DNA of 64,000 nt from Sugiyamaella lignohabitans (lineage: Eukaryota > Ascomycota > Dipodascomycetes > Dipodascales > Trichomonascaceae), in contig NC_031674.1 of the NCBI RefSeq assembly GCF_001640025.1, positions 2,480,001-2,544,000 on the forward strand, given 5' to 3'. The position numbers and the translations under genes are program-made. Below are positions 55,486 to 62,988 of this stretch, one piece after another (position 1 is the first letter of the stretch; the number at the start of each line of letters is the position of its first letter). Below the pieces are notes generated by a model that saw nothing but the letters and a program-made list of their open reading frames with translations, did no database searches and had not been told where the DNA came from.

Positions 55486-56593
55486 TTTACTGTGTTGTGT
55501 GTGCAGTTCTGAGCTCCAAATATACTGCTATACCTTGTGAAATGCTTCAGGAGTTAGTTTTATGCTTCAAATTACAGCACCAGGGGGATAAATAGTGCCC
55601 GGCATGGACCCTAGCCAGCCAGTGGCATTCATATATTCACCCTGTATAAGACCGTTTTCCAGATTTTCCCTGAATTTGTCCACTTACCAGTCTTCAATGT
55701 GTTTCTAGAGATACAAAATACCGATATTCAGTTAGTACAATCAATTTTCTGGAGGAATTGCCTCCTCTTCTCTATCGCTTTCTTGATAAGCGATGAATCT
55801 CGAACACAACATGGTTCACATGATGCTGAGATGCAGTTTGGGTTAAGCGCGCTCGCAGCGGCTACTGCCGTCACGTGATGTTTATATCCATGTTTGTGTT
55901 AAAACTGTCGATAAATCTTGATTTAATCTTATTTTCCGGATGGACTTTTTTATTAACAATGTCTGTGTATCAAGGGACACAGCGGATTAACTTTGGTCTC
56001 AAATAATGACCGTAGAACGAAGAGATGACAAGCCCAACCGAGGCTCATGGTCATATCACTACCTTCCTGTAGTCGACAATAAAAAAGTCTCATTTCAAGA
56101 ACACTGTAGTCCTGTACTTACTTTACACTATACTCGGTATCCTACAAATTTTATAGTTGTTCCTTTTCTTTACCTTAATGCTTATTATTTGCACAATTGA
56201 TACCCGCTTCTCACCCTGATATGTATGAGTGGTTAATATATATGCATTGTACACTCAACACATAATACCAAGATACTATAAAATATACTGATACCCTCTA
56301 ATGTAGAGCCAATAAATTCAAAGTTTAACACTTATACTTGATCATCTAATAATTAAAAAGTGTTAAAGTGTTCTGGAAAGTGAGATCCCAACAACAACTT
56401 GTCTAGATAGGAAACACAGTAGCTGCACGATAAGCGGTAGAAACTGCGATCATCACTGCAGGGCCTGGAAAGAATTTTTTTGTTTTTGAGCCGCACTCGA
56501 AAATAAATTACCACTATACATACTGAGGTAGCTGATATCGACACTTGATATACGCCTTAACTGTATCGATATTTCAGATAAAAAAAAGCAGAT
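55486..56593. other. 1.1 kb divergent intergenic region, TOR and TMA23
   Basis: Contains a TCACGTGA site at 55871. A frame at 56006-56200 (MTVERRDDKPNRGSW) has no recognised relative and is not called as a gene. Confidence 0.5.
55871..55878. promoter_or_regulatory. TCACGTGA palindrome
   Basis: Perfect palindrome between TOR and TMA23, 545 bases from the TOR ATG and 716 from TMA23; target unclear. Confidence 0.4.
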
Positions 56594-57388
56594 ATGGATT
56601 CAGCGAGCTATCTGCAGTCTTTCGGCTGGTCTCATGGCCAGCCTCTCCAGAAAGGTGGTTTGAGAAAGCCCATTCTTGTCAAGCATAAGAAAGACACCAA
56701 GGGCCTCGGTCATACAGCAGGAGACCAGGAAGCCTGGTGGGAGAGGATGTTTGATGGCCAGCTCAAGGGTCTTGATGTCAGCACCAGTGGATCTAGTAAA
56801 GACGGTGGCGTGACTTTCAAACAGAACGAGATCAAAGTTTCTGCTGTCAGCCAAAATGTATCCCCCCTGTATCGCATGTTCGTCCGAGGTGGAGTGCTAG
56901 AGGGCAGTATACCTCCAGAGGGTCTATCGAGTTCCAGCAAAAAGAACCAGAATTTAAAAGATGAAAAGAAGGAGTCCGACAAAAGTATTAAAGACAAATC
57001 AAACAAAAAGAAGAGCAAAAGCAAGAGCAGCAGTGATTCCAACAGCAACAGCAGTAGCAAGTCAAAGAGCAGTAAACGAAAGAGAGATACTGATAGCGAC
57101 GACAGTGAAACACAAGAAAACGACAACAAAGCCAGCTATGACGATAAAAAGAAGTCCAGGAGAGACAGCAAGGACAGTAAAAAGAGCAAGTCGAGCAAAA
57201 GCAGCTCTGGTTCTAGCATGCCAGCATCCAAAACCAGCAAATCTGACGGCAGCAGCAAATCCAAAAAAGCTCGCAAGTCTAAACCCAGCTCGACATCCTC
57301 GTCTTCATCCCCCACACCCTCCCCCGAAGAAGACTGGATGCGCCAGCTCATCCGCACCCACGCCGACGCTCAAACGGTCTCTGCATAG
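56594..57388 (+). CDS. TMA23: Ribosome-biogenesis G-patch-like protein Tma23
   Basis: 264 residues. The first 110 match yeast Tma23: MDSASYLQSFGW..GQPLQKGGLRKPILVKHKKDTKGLG, EAWWERMFDGQLKGLDV and SPLYRMFVRGG. The remainder is a Lys/Ser-rich low-complexity tail (KKKSKSKSSSDSNSNSSSKS), the type found in nucleolar proteins. Tma23 associates with ribosomes and pre-ribosomes. Length is close to the Saccharomyces protein (211). The stop is followed by an inverted pair of hairpin elements. Confidence 0.93.
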   Translation: MDSASYLQSFGWSHGQPLQKGGLRKPILVKHKKDTKGLGHTAGDQEAWWERMFDGQLKGLDVSTSGSSKDGGVTFKQNEIKVSAVSQNVSPLYRMFVRGGVLEGSIPPEGLSSSSKKNQNLKDEKKESDKSIKDKSNKKKSKSKSSSDSNSNSSSKSKSSKRKRDTDSDDSETQENDNKASYDDKKKSRRDSKDSKKSKSSKSSSGSSMPASKTSKSDGSSKSKKARKSKPSSTSSSSSPTPSPEEDWMRQLIRTHADAQTVSA

Positions 57389-57459
57389 CTACACCCCTCT
57401 GGCATCACACCAGTCTTTAATTTATTATATTTGCATCTATCTTTGTGGCCTGGCCACAT

Positions 57460-57510
57460 GCCTCCGGCGGCCGGGCTCCGCCCGGACCTGGTTGTGCTCG
57501 CTTCGCGAGC
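57460..57510 (+). repeat. Hairpin element copy 8
   Basis: 51 bases, CCGGGC-TCC-GCCCGG internal stem, GCTCGC-TTC-GCGAGC terminal stem; pairs with copy 9. Confidence 0.92.
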
Positions 57511-57603
57511 GGCGTGGACCCTGCAGCGGACCCTGCGTCAAGCCCTGTCCTCTGTGTATGCCCACACCAACTAAGCAATCCCCCCAACACCTCTCTCCCA
57601 CCC

Positions 57604-57653
57604 GCTCGCAAAGCGAGTACAACCAGGTCCGGGCGGAGCCCGGGCCGCCGGAG
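57604..57653 (-). repeat. Hairpin element copy 9
   Basis: 50 bases, inverted relative to copy 8 and of the same CCGGGC subtype. Terminal stem ACTCGC-TTT-GCGAGC with one mismatch. Confidence 0.9.
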
Positions 57654-57917
57654 TGTTGAAATATGATCGATCAGCCTTGTATAAAAGTTACAGTAAGTCC
57701 CACCCTGAGCATAGAACATTGATAGTAAACTTTAAGGTTCTCACCTGCAATACTATTAGTGGCTCGTATTGATTGCGAAGATATAAATATGCAGGAAATG
57801 TGTCTAGTAGTAATTTCTAATAAGTTGAGTACTATATCAAGCAATTCTGCTATAAGAAAGATTACTGAATAACAACCTCAAATTGTTCACTAAGTCTATT
57901 CTTTTATCGATCCTGCA

Positions 57918-58079
57918 ATGCCCCCTCCCCCTGAGACGCGGCTGTGCCGAGATCGTAAAGTGGTGAAGCAGGTCGTGGAGAGAGCATGTCGCTCGTCATT
58001 CACACAGCATGGAGCAACGGCAGCCGTGGCGGAAGCTGTTGTGGGTCAAACAACCATATCCGGACAATTTCGTGGATAA
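57918..58079 (+). promoter_or_regulatory. Upstream open frame overlapping GPI2 start
   Basis: 53 codons (MPPPPETRLCRDRK...) from ATG 57918 to TAA 58077-58079, in a different frame from GPI2, whose ATG is at 58009. A second out-of-frame ATG lies at 57986. If the mRNA leader includes them, translation of GPI2 would depend on leaky scanning. Confidence 0.35.
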
Positions 58080-58872
58080 ATCGTTTCTGTCGCAGTTGAA
58101 ACGCAATTCCAACGTCCAACCGTACTCGTACTGGCGACTGATCTGCGATTCGTCAGTGATTCTGGTGCATCTGTGTTCAATAGCCATTTTTGTCATTGCA
58201 TTTGTGGGTATTTATAATCGAGATTGGAACCCCGTGTGGTTTGCTGGTACCAGTGGACTCACCACAGTAGCAGGATTTATACTATGGGACCTACGGACTC
58301 ATGTGGTTCATGACAGAGGCACCATTCTGAAAAGCTCACTGCTCATTCTATTCACAGTTCTGGCACTATCACCTGTCTTGAAATCACTCACTCAGTCCAT
58401 TTCCTCAGACTCTATCTGGTCGATTGCCTGCTGGCTCTGTGTAGCCAACGTATGTCTATATGACTACTCGTACATCTCGCGAACTGGGTTCAAACTTATG
58501 CTCTCCACCAACCTAGCACTCTCTACAGCCATAGTCCTGGCATCACGACTCAACACATCACTATCAGTCTTCTGTTTTGTTCTTTACTCGATCCAGATTC
58601 TCGGAGTACTACCGACATTTGCTCAATGGGTGCGATCCTCGTCGGAAACCGCACACTGGGTCCTTCTGGGAGTGCTGCTGACCCTCACCGACGTCGGACT
58701 ATACATCATTGGTGGGATCTGGGCGCTCCTAGTATGGATCGTGGTCCAGCTGACAGTCACCATCGTCATCCCAGGCTGGTTCCTGAGACTTCAAAAATAC
58801 AAAAACGAGATCCAGGGTCCCTGGGACCCTGCCAAACCCATCGTCAAAACCAACCCCGCACCCCCGCCCTAA
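58009..58872 (+). CDS. GPI2: GPI-GlcNAc transferase subunit (PIG-C)
   Basis: 287 residues. The N-terminus PWRKLLWVKQPYPDNFVDKS followed by FL is the diagnostic PIG-C/Gpi2 block. About seven or eight hydrophobic segments follow (for example VILVHLCSIAIFVIAFVGIY, WVLLGVLLTLTDVGLYIIGG), as expected for this polytopic ER protein. Gpi2 is part of the complex that moves GlcNAc from UDP-GlcNAc to phosphatidylinositol, the first step of GPI anchor synthesis. Length matches Saccharomyces Gpi2 (280). The 3' side has a pair of hairpin elements. Confidence 0.93.
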   Translation: MEQRQPWRKLLWVKQPYPDNFVDKSFLSQLKRNSNVQPYSYWRLICDSSVILVHLCSIAIFVIAFVGIYNRDWNPVWFAGTSGLTTVAGFILWDLRTHVVHDRGTILKSSLLILFTVLALSPVLKSLTQSISSDSIWSIACWLCVANVCLYDYSYISRTGFKLMLSTNLALSTAIVLASRLNTSLSVFCFVLYSIQILGVLPTFAQWVRSSSETAHWVLLGVLLTLTDVGLYIIGGIWALLVWIVVQLTVTIVIPGWFLRLQKYKNEIQGPWDPAKPIVKTNPAPPP

Positions 58873-58920
58873 ATCTCCCCCCATTTACCCCTTATTTATT
58901 CTCATACACTGCCCGAAGCC

Positions 58921-58972
58921 CTCCGCGAAGCGGAGCCACGGGGTCTGGGGCGGAGCCCCAGCCGCCGGAGGC
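58921..58972 (-). repeat. Hairpin element copy 10
   Basis: 52 bases, terminal stem CTCCGC-TTC-GCGGAG. Ends 21 bases before copy 11, in the opposite orientation. Confidence 0.92.
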
Positions 58973-58993
58973 ACCACCGGCGTCCCCCCAAAA

Positions 58994-59045
58994 GCCTCCG
59001 GCGGCTGGGGCTCCGCCCCAGACCCTGTAGCTCCGCTTCGCGGAG
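58994..59045 (+). repeat. Hairpin element copy 11
   Basis: 52 bases, same CTCCGC/GCGGAG terminal stem as copy 10. Together the pair could fold as one large cruciform with a 21-base centre. Confidence 0.92.
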
Positions 59046-59248
59046 AAGAAGACCCCCTGAGATCAGTGCGGGTTAGGGCATATGTTACCCGGCTGCGAGC
59101 GAGGCCATGAAAAAATTATGACTGCAGATGTATGTGGCTAGGCAGTAGCAGGATTGATTTGATTTAGTGTTAATACACCCGTGTGTTGAGTGCGATTGAG
59201 TAAGCTGTTAAGTGGATTTTCGAGATCGTTACACGCAGAACAGAGACA

Positions 59249-61492
59249 ATGTCGGGATTTGATCAGGACAAGTTTGCCCAGGACTTCCAGGCCCGTGCCC
59301 AGGTGGGTGGAAATGGCCAGGCTCCCGGCCAGAACCAGAACCAGGGCCAAGGTCAAGGTCAAGGTCAGGGCCAGAACTTCCAGTATAGTTTCCAACCGGG
59401 TCAGAACTTCCAACCTGGTGGTCAGACTTTTACTCCTGGACAATATGGCCAGTATGGAGGCCAACAATATGGTCAATATGGCCAACAACAATATGGTCAA
59501 TATGGTCAATATGGCCAGCAACAGGGCCAATATGGCCAATATGGACAACAGCAACAACAGTATGGCCAGTACGATAATACCTATAACCGCGGTGGTTATA
59601 ACAACAGAGGAGGTTACAACAATTACAACCAATCGTACAACAATAACAATAACTACCAGCAAGAAGACAGTGGAAGTACTATGACTCTGGAAGAGTATCA
59701 GAACAAGAAGAGCAGCCTGCCTCCACCACCTGCCAGAAGCAGACCTTTAGCAGGAGGTGCTGCTGCCACTCCTTCTTCTTCTTCTTCTGGCTCTTCTATT
59801 ATCACCGGTACCAACAAACCCAAGGTTTTGAAGCTTGGTGAGGAGAAGAAGCCTGAGGCTAAGCCCGCTGCTGCATCTACTCCAGCCAAGACTGAAGCCA
59901 AGACTGAAGCCAAGTCTGAGGTCAAGACTGAGACCAAGACTGAAGTCAAGTCTGAAGCCAAAACTGAAACCAAGACTGAAGCCAAGACCGACAGCAAGGC
60001 TTCTACTCCATCTATTACTCCTTCATCCACTCCTAAGCCAGAAGGCAAATCCAGTGCAGCAGCAGCTGCTGCAGCTGGTAAAAAGGCAGACTCACCAGCT
60101 CCATCTGCTAAAAGTGGAGAGAAACAAGATGCTGATACATTGACCAAACAACAGGAAGAAGAGCTCGACAAAGAGGTGCTTGCTGATTTGTTTGGATCTA
60201 CTGGTGGTAAAGAGCATATGTCGATTATCTTCATGGGCCACGTCGATGCTGGTAAGTCCACTATGGGTGGTAACTTACTGTACTTGACTGGTGCTGTTGA
60301 TAAGCGTACAGTTGAGAAGTACGAGCGCGAGGCCAAAGATGCTGGTCGTCAAGGTTGGTATCTGTCTTGGGTCATGGATACCAATAAGGAAGAGCGTGCC
60401 GAAGGTAAGACTGTCGAAGTTGGTAAGGCATTTTTCGAGACTGAAAAACGTAGATACACCATTTTAGACGCGCCCGGCCACAAGATGTATGTTTCCAGTA
60501 TGATTGGAGGTGCTTCGCAAGCCGATGTGGGTATTCTGGTGATTTCCGCTAGAAAGGGTGAATATGAGACTGGTTTCGAAAAGGGCGGTCAGACTAGAGA
60601 GCACGCTGTTCTTGCCAAGACTCAAGGTATTAATAAGTTGCTGGTGGTGGTTAATAAGATGGACGACCCTACTGTGCAATGGAGTGGTGAGAGATATGAG
60701 GAGTGTACTAAGAAGCTGAGTGTGTTCCTCAAGGGCAGTGGATATAATAAGACCGAAGTCACTTTCATGCCAGTATCTGGATATACCGGAGCTGGTCTTA
60801 AAGAGCGAGTTCCCAAGGATCTGGCTCCTTGGTACGACGGACCCTCTCTTTTAGAGTACCTTGACGCCATCTCCATTGAGGATCGTAAATTAGGTGCTCC
60901 TTTCATGATGCCTGTTTCTGGTAAAGGTAAGGATCTCGGAACCATTGTCGAAGGTAAGGTCGAGTCTGGTAACGTTCGTAAGGGCGAGTCGTTGATTCTC
61001 ATGCCTAATAAAACCCCTGTCGAGGTTTTGGCGGTATATAACGAGTCTGAAGCCGAGGTGCCTGCTGCTATTTCGGGTGACCAGACCCGTATTAAACTCA
61101 AGGGCATTGAAGAAGAGGATGTACAAGTGGGATACGTGCTGACGTCGGCTAAAAACCCCGTTCACACTGCCACTAAGTTCCAGGCCCAAATCGCCATTCT
61201 CGAGCACAAGTCCATTATCTCGACCGGTTACGGTTGTGTCATGCACGTCCACACTGCCATCGAGGAGGTGGTGCTGACCCAACTGCTCCACAAGCTAGAG
61301 AAGGGCACCGGCCGTAAGTCCAAGAAACCACCTGTGTTTGCCAAAAAGGGCATGATGGTCATTGTAGAGCTCGAGGCATCCGAACCCGTCTGTCTCGAAC
61401 CCTTCAAGGACTACCCCCGTCTGGGCCGTTTCACCCTCCGTGACCAGGGCCAGACCGTCGCCATCGGCAAAATCACCAAAATCGTCGCCTAA
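59249..61492 (+). CDS. SUP35: Translation termination factor eRF3
   Basis: 747 residues. eRF3 is the GTPase partner of eRF1 in peptide release. The GTPase motifs GHVDAGKST (about residues 329-337), DAPGHK and NKMD are intact, followed by the two beta-barrel domains, with the family end LRDQGQTVAIGKITKIV. The N-terminal domain (1 to about 145) is prion-like: first GQ repeats, then YGQYGQQ-type repeats, then an Asn/Tyr-rich block (RGGYNNRGGYNNYNQSYNNN). The middle domain is charged with KTEAKTE-type repeats and a short polyalanine. This is the N-M-C plan of Sup35, but the repeats come before the Asn-rich block, the reverse of Saccharomyces. Confidence 0.97.
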   Translation: MSGFDQDKFAQDFQARAQVGGNGQAPGQNQNQGQGQGQGQGQNFQYSFQPGQNFQPGGQTFTPGQYGQYGGQQYGQYGQQQYGQYGQYGQQQGQYGQYGQQQQQYGQYDNTYNRGGYNNRGGYNNYNQSYNNNNNYQQEDSGSTMTLEEYQNKKSSLPPPPARSRPLAGGAAATPSSSSSGSSIITGTNKPKVLKLGEEKKPEAKPAAASTPAKTEAKTEAKSEVKTETKTEVKSEAKTETKTEAKTDSKASTPSITPSSTPKPEGKSSAAAAAAAGKKADSPAPSAKSGEKQDADTLTKQQEEELDKEVLADLFGSTGGKEHMSIIFMGHVDAGKSTMGGNLLYLTGAVDKRTVEKYEREAKDAGRQGWYLSWVMDTNKEERAEGKTVEVGKAFFETEKRRYTILDAPGHKMYVSSMIGGASQADVGILVISARKGEYETGFEKGGQTREHAVLAKTQGINKLLVVVNKMDDPTVQWSGERYEECTKKLSVFLKGSGYNKTEVTFMPVSGYTGAGLKERVPKDLAPWYDGPSLLEYLDAISIEDRKLGAPFMMPVSGKGKDLGTIVEGKVESGNVRKGESLILMPNKTPVEVLAVYNESEAEVPAAISGDQTRIKLKGIEEEDVQVGYVLTSAKNPVHTATKFQAQIAILEHKSIISTGYGCVMHVHTAIEEVVLTQLLHKLEKGTGRKSKKPPVFAKKGMMVIVELEASEPVCLEPFKDYPRLGRFTLRDQGQTVAIGKITKIVA

Positions 61493-61559
61493 GCGACCCT
61501 CCCCCCACCTCATATACGCAATCTATTAAATGTACCACCTTCTACGGGCCCCAGGTCCT

Positions 61560-61615
61560 GCCTCCGGCGGCTGGGGCTACGCCCCAGACCCCAGGCTCCT
61601 CTCGCTCCGCTCGAG
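61560..61615 (+). repeat. Hairpin element copy 12
   Basis: 56 bases, internal stem CTGGGGC-TAC-GCCCCAG (loop variant), 3' end CTCTCGCTCCGCTCGAG like copies 2 and 3. Confidence 0.9.
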
Positions 61616-61699
61616 TCGGGGTTCAGTGGAACCTGGATCTGGGGTCTGGGGTCCTTTCGATTCACGTCAAACGACGTTGTCAACGACACCCGAAAACCA

Positions 61700-61750
61700 T
61701 CGAGCGAAGCGAGCCACGGGGTCTGGGGCAGCGCCCCAGCCGCCGGAGGC
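61700..61750 (-). repeat. Hairpin element copy 13
   Basis: 51 bases, inverted to copy 12, internal stem CTGGGGC-GCT-GCCCCAG. Confidence 0.9.
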
Positions 61751-61948
61751 AGCAGGGCACCAAGCAAATGGAAATGTAATGTATAATAACAACAATGAAG
61801 ACAACAAAGAAACAATAAAAATAAGGCTGAGGTCGGCAGAAGTGCGGTTAGTGGATGGGCGAGGAGGGCAAATTAAGTAGGATTTTTGTAAACAAAAAAC
61901 ATAAGCAAGCGAAAAACCACGAGATCAATATTCTAATTCTCCTATCGT

Positions 61949-62545
61949 TTACAATACAATACACTTCTTCTTACGTTGGGCCTTGTCCTTGACCATGAGG
62001 GCGGCTCGGGTGGCGTGCTCGAACACCTCGCGGACACCGGTCTGGTTCTTGGCCGAGCACTCGAGGTACTTGATGGCTCCGATCTTATCAGCGACGGCCT
62101 GACCCTCGGAAGAGGCCACAGGACGTTGCGACGAACGGCTAAGCTCCTCGATGGTACGAGGGTCGTCACGCAGGTCGACCTTACATCCGACGAGAATAAT
62201 AGGGATTCCCTGGCAGAAGTGCAACACCTCGGCGATCCACTTCTCTTGGACGTTGTCAAGAGAGTCGGGCGAGTCAATGGCAAAACAGATGAGAATCACG
62301 TTGGAATCGGGGTAAGACAGAGGTCGAAGACGGTCATAGTCTTCTTGGCCAGCGGTATCCCACAGAGCCAGCTCGACCCGTCTTCCGTCAACCTCGACGT
62401 CGGAAACATAGTTCTCGAACACAGTAGGAACGTACACCTCGGGGAAAGTGCCCTTAGAGAATACAATCAGCAAACACGTCTTACCACAGGCACCATCACC
62501 GACAATGACGAGCTTACGTCTGAGTTCAGCTTGTTGGGAAACCAT
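61949..62545 (-). CDS. RHO1: Rho-type small GTPase Rho1
   Basis: 198 residues. P-loop GDGACGKT, effector loop [26 protein letters not shown] and SAKNQTG are all intact, with a polybasic KAQRKKK and a C-terminal CIVL box for geranylgeranylation. The Rho insert region ([20 protein letters not shown]) is present. Rho1 activates the beta-1,3-glucan synthase and protein kinase C and so governs wall integrity, downstream of TORC2 in yeast. Upstream, TTACTAAC-AGAAGAGCAG and a GTAAGT at 62988 suggest a 420-base leader intron (62988-62569) that includes a hairpin element. Confidence 0.97.
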   Translation of the reverse strand: MVSQQAELRRKLVIVGDGACGKTCLLIVFSKGTFPEVYVPTVFENYVSDVEVDGRRVELALWDTAGQEDYDRLRPLSYPDSNVILICFAIDSPDSLDNVQEKWIAEVLHFCQGIPIILVGCKVDLRDDPRTIEELSRSSQRPVASSEGQAVADKIGAIKYLECSAKNQTGVREVFEHATRAALMVKDKAQRKKKCIVL

Positions 62546-62627
62546 TGCGAATCTATGTCAAAAATATTCTGCTCTTCTGTTAGTAATCTAGACAGGGGGT
62601 GTCAATGTTGAGGTCGGAGGGGGGTGT

Positions 62628-62688
62628 GCCTCCGGCGGCTGGGGCTCCGCCCCAGACCCTGGTTGCTCCTCGAGCAAAGCTCGAGGAG
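62628..62688 (+). repeat. Hairpin element copy 14, in inferred RHO1 leader intron
   Basis: 61 bases, antisense to RHO1. The terminal hairpin is the longest: CTCCTCGAGC-AAA-GCTCGAGGAG, a perfect 10-pair stem. Confidence 0.92.
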
Positions 62689-62988
62689 GGCAGGGCGTAT
62701 AGGGTGCCAGCTGAGTTGAAGGTTTGTTGACTTTGGTCCTGACACTGTGGATACTGTGACCCTGTCATGCGACATATTATGACCCATTATGTGGACGAGG
62801 AGGATGTGCCACCAGTAGCTCGATAGAACTACTGATTCCAAGACCAACGGACTGAAACGAACCAAACCAAATACTACTTGATATGTGTAGCTAGTGCTCA
62901 CGGTCTTGGCACAAACTGTTTGTATGGGTCATGATTCTGGCGCGACATAACAACACCCGACTCATCATCCCATGATTCGCCTACTTAC

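Larger units (their letters stand above)
57389..58008. other. Intergenic TMA23 to GPI2 with inverted element pair
   Basis: 620 bases. Holds hairpin elements 8 (57460-57510) and 9 (57604-57653) facing each other, 93 bases apart, and an upstream frame overlapping the GPI2 start (57918). Confidence 0.6.
58873..59248. other. Intergenic GPI2 to SUP35 with inverted element pair
   Basis: 376 bases. Hairpin elements 10 and 11 lie back to back just after the GPI2 stop; the remaining 200 bases are the SUP35 promoter and leader. Confidence 0.6.
61493..61948. other. Convergent 3' region SUP35/RHO1 with element pair
   Basis: 456 bases holding hairpin elements 12 and 13 facing each other 84 bases apart, then AT-rich sequence with AATAAAAATAA near 61812. 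Confidence 0.6.

Noticed and set aside
56006..56200. 64-codon frame MTVERRDDKPNRGSW
   Set aside because: No splice support, no family resemblance; left as intergenic.
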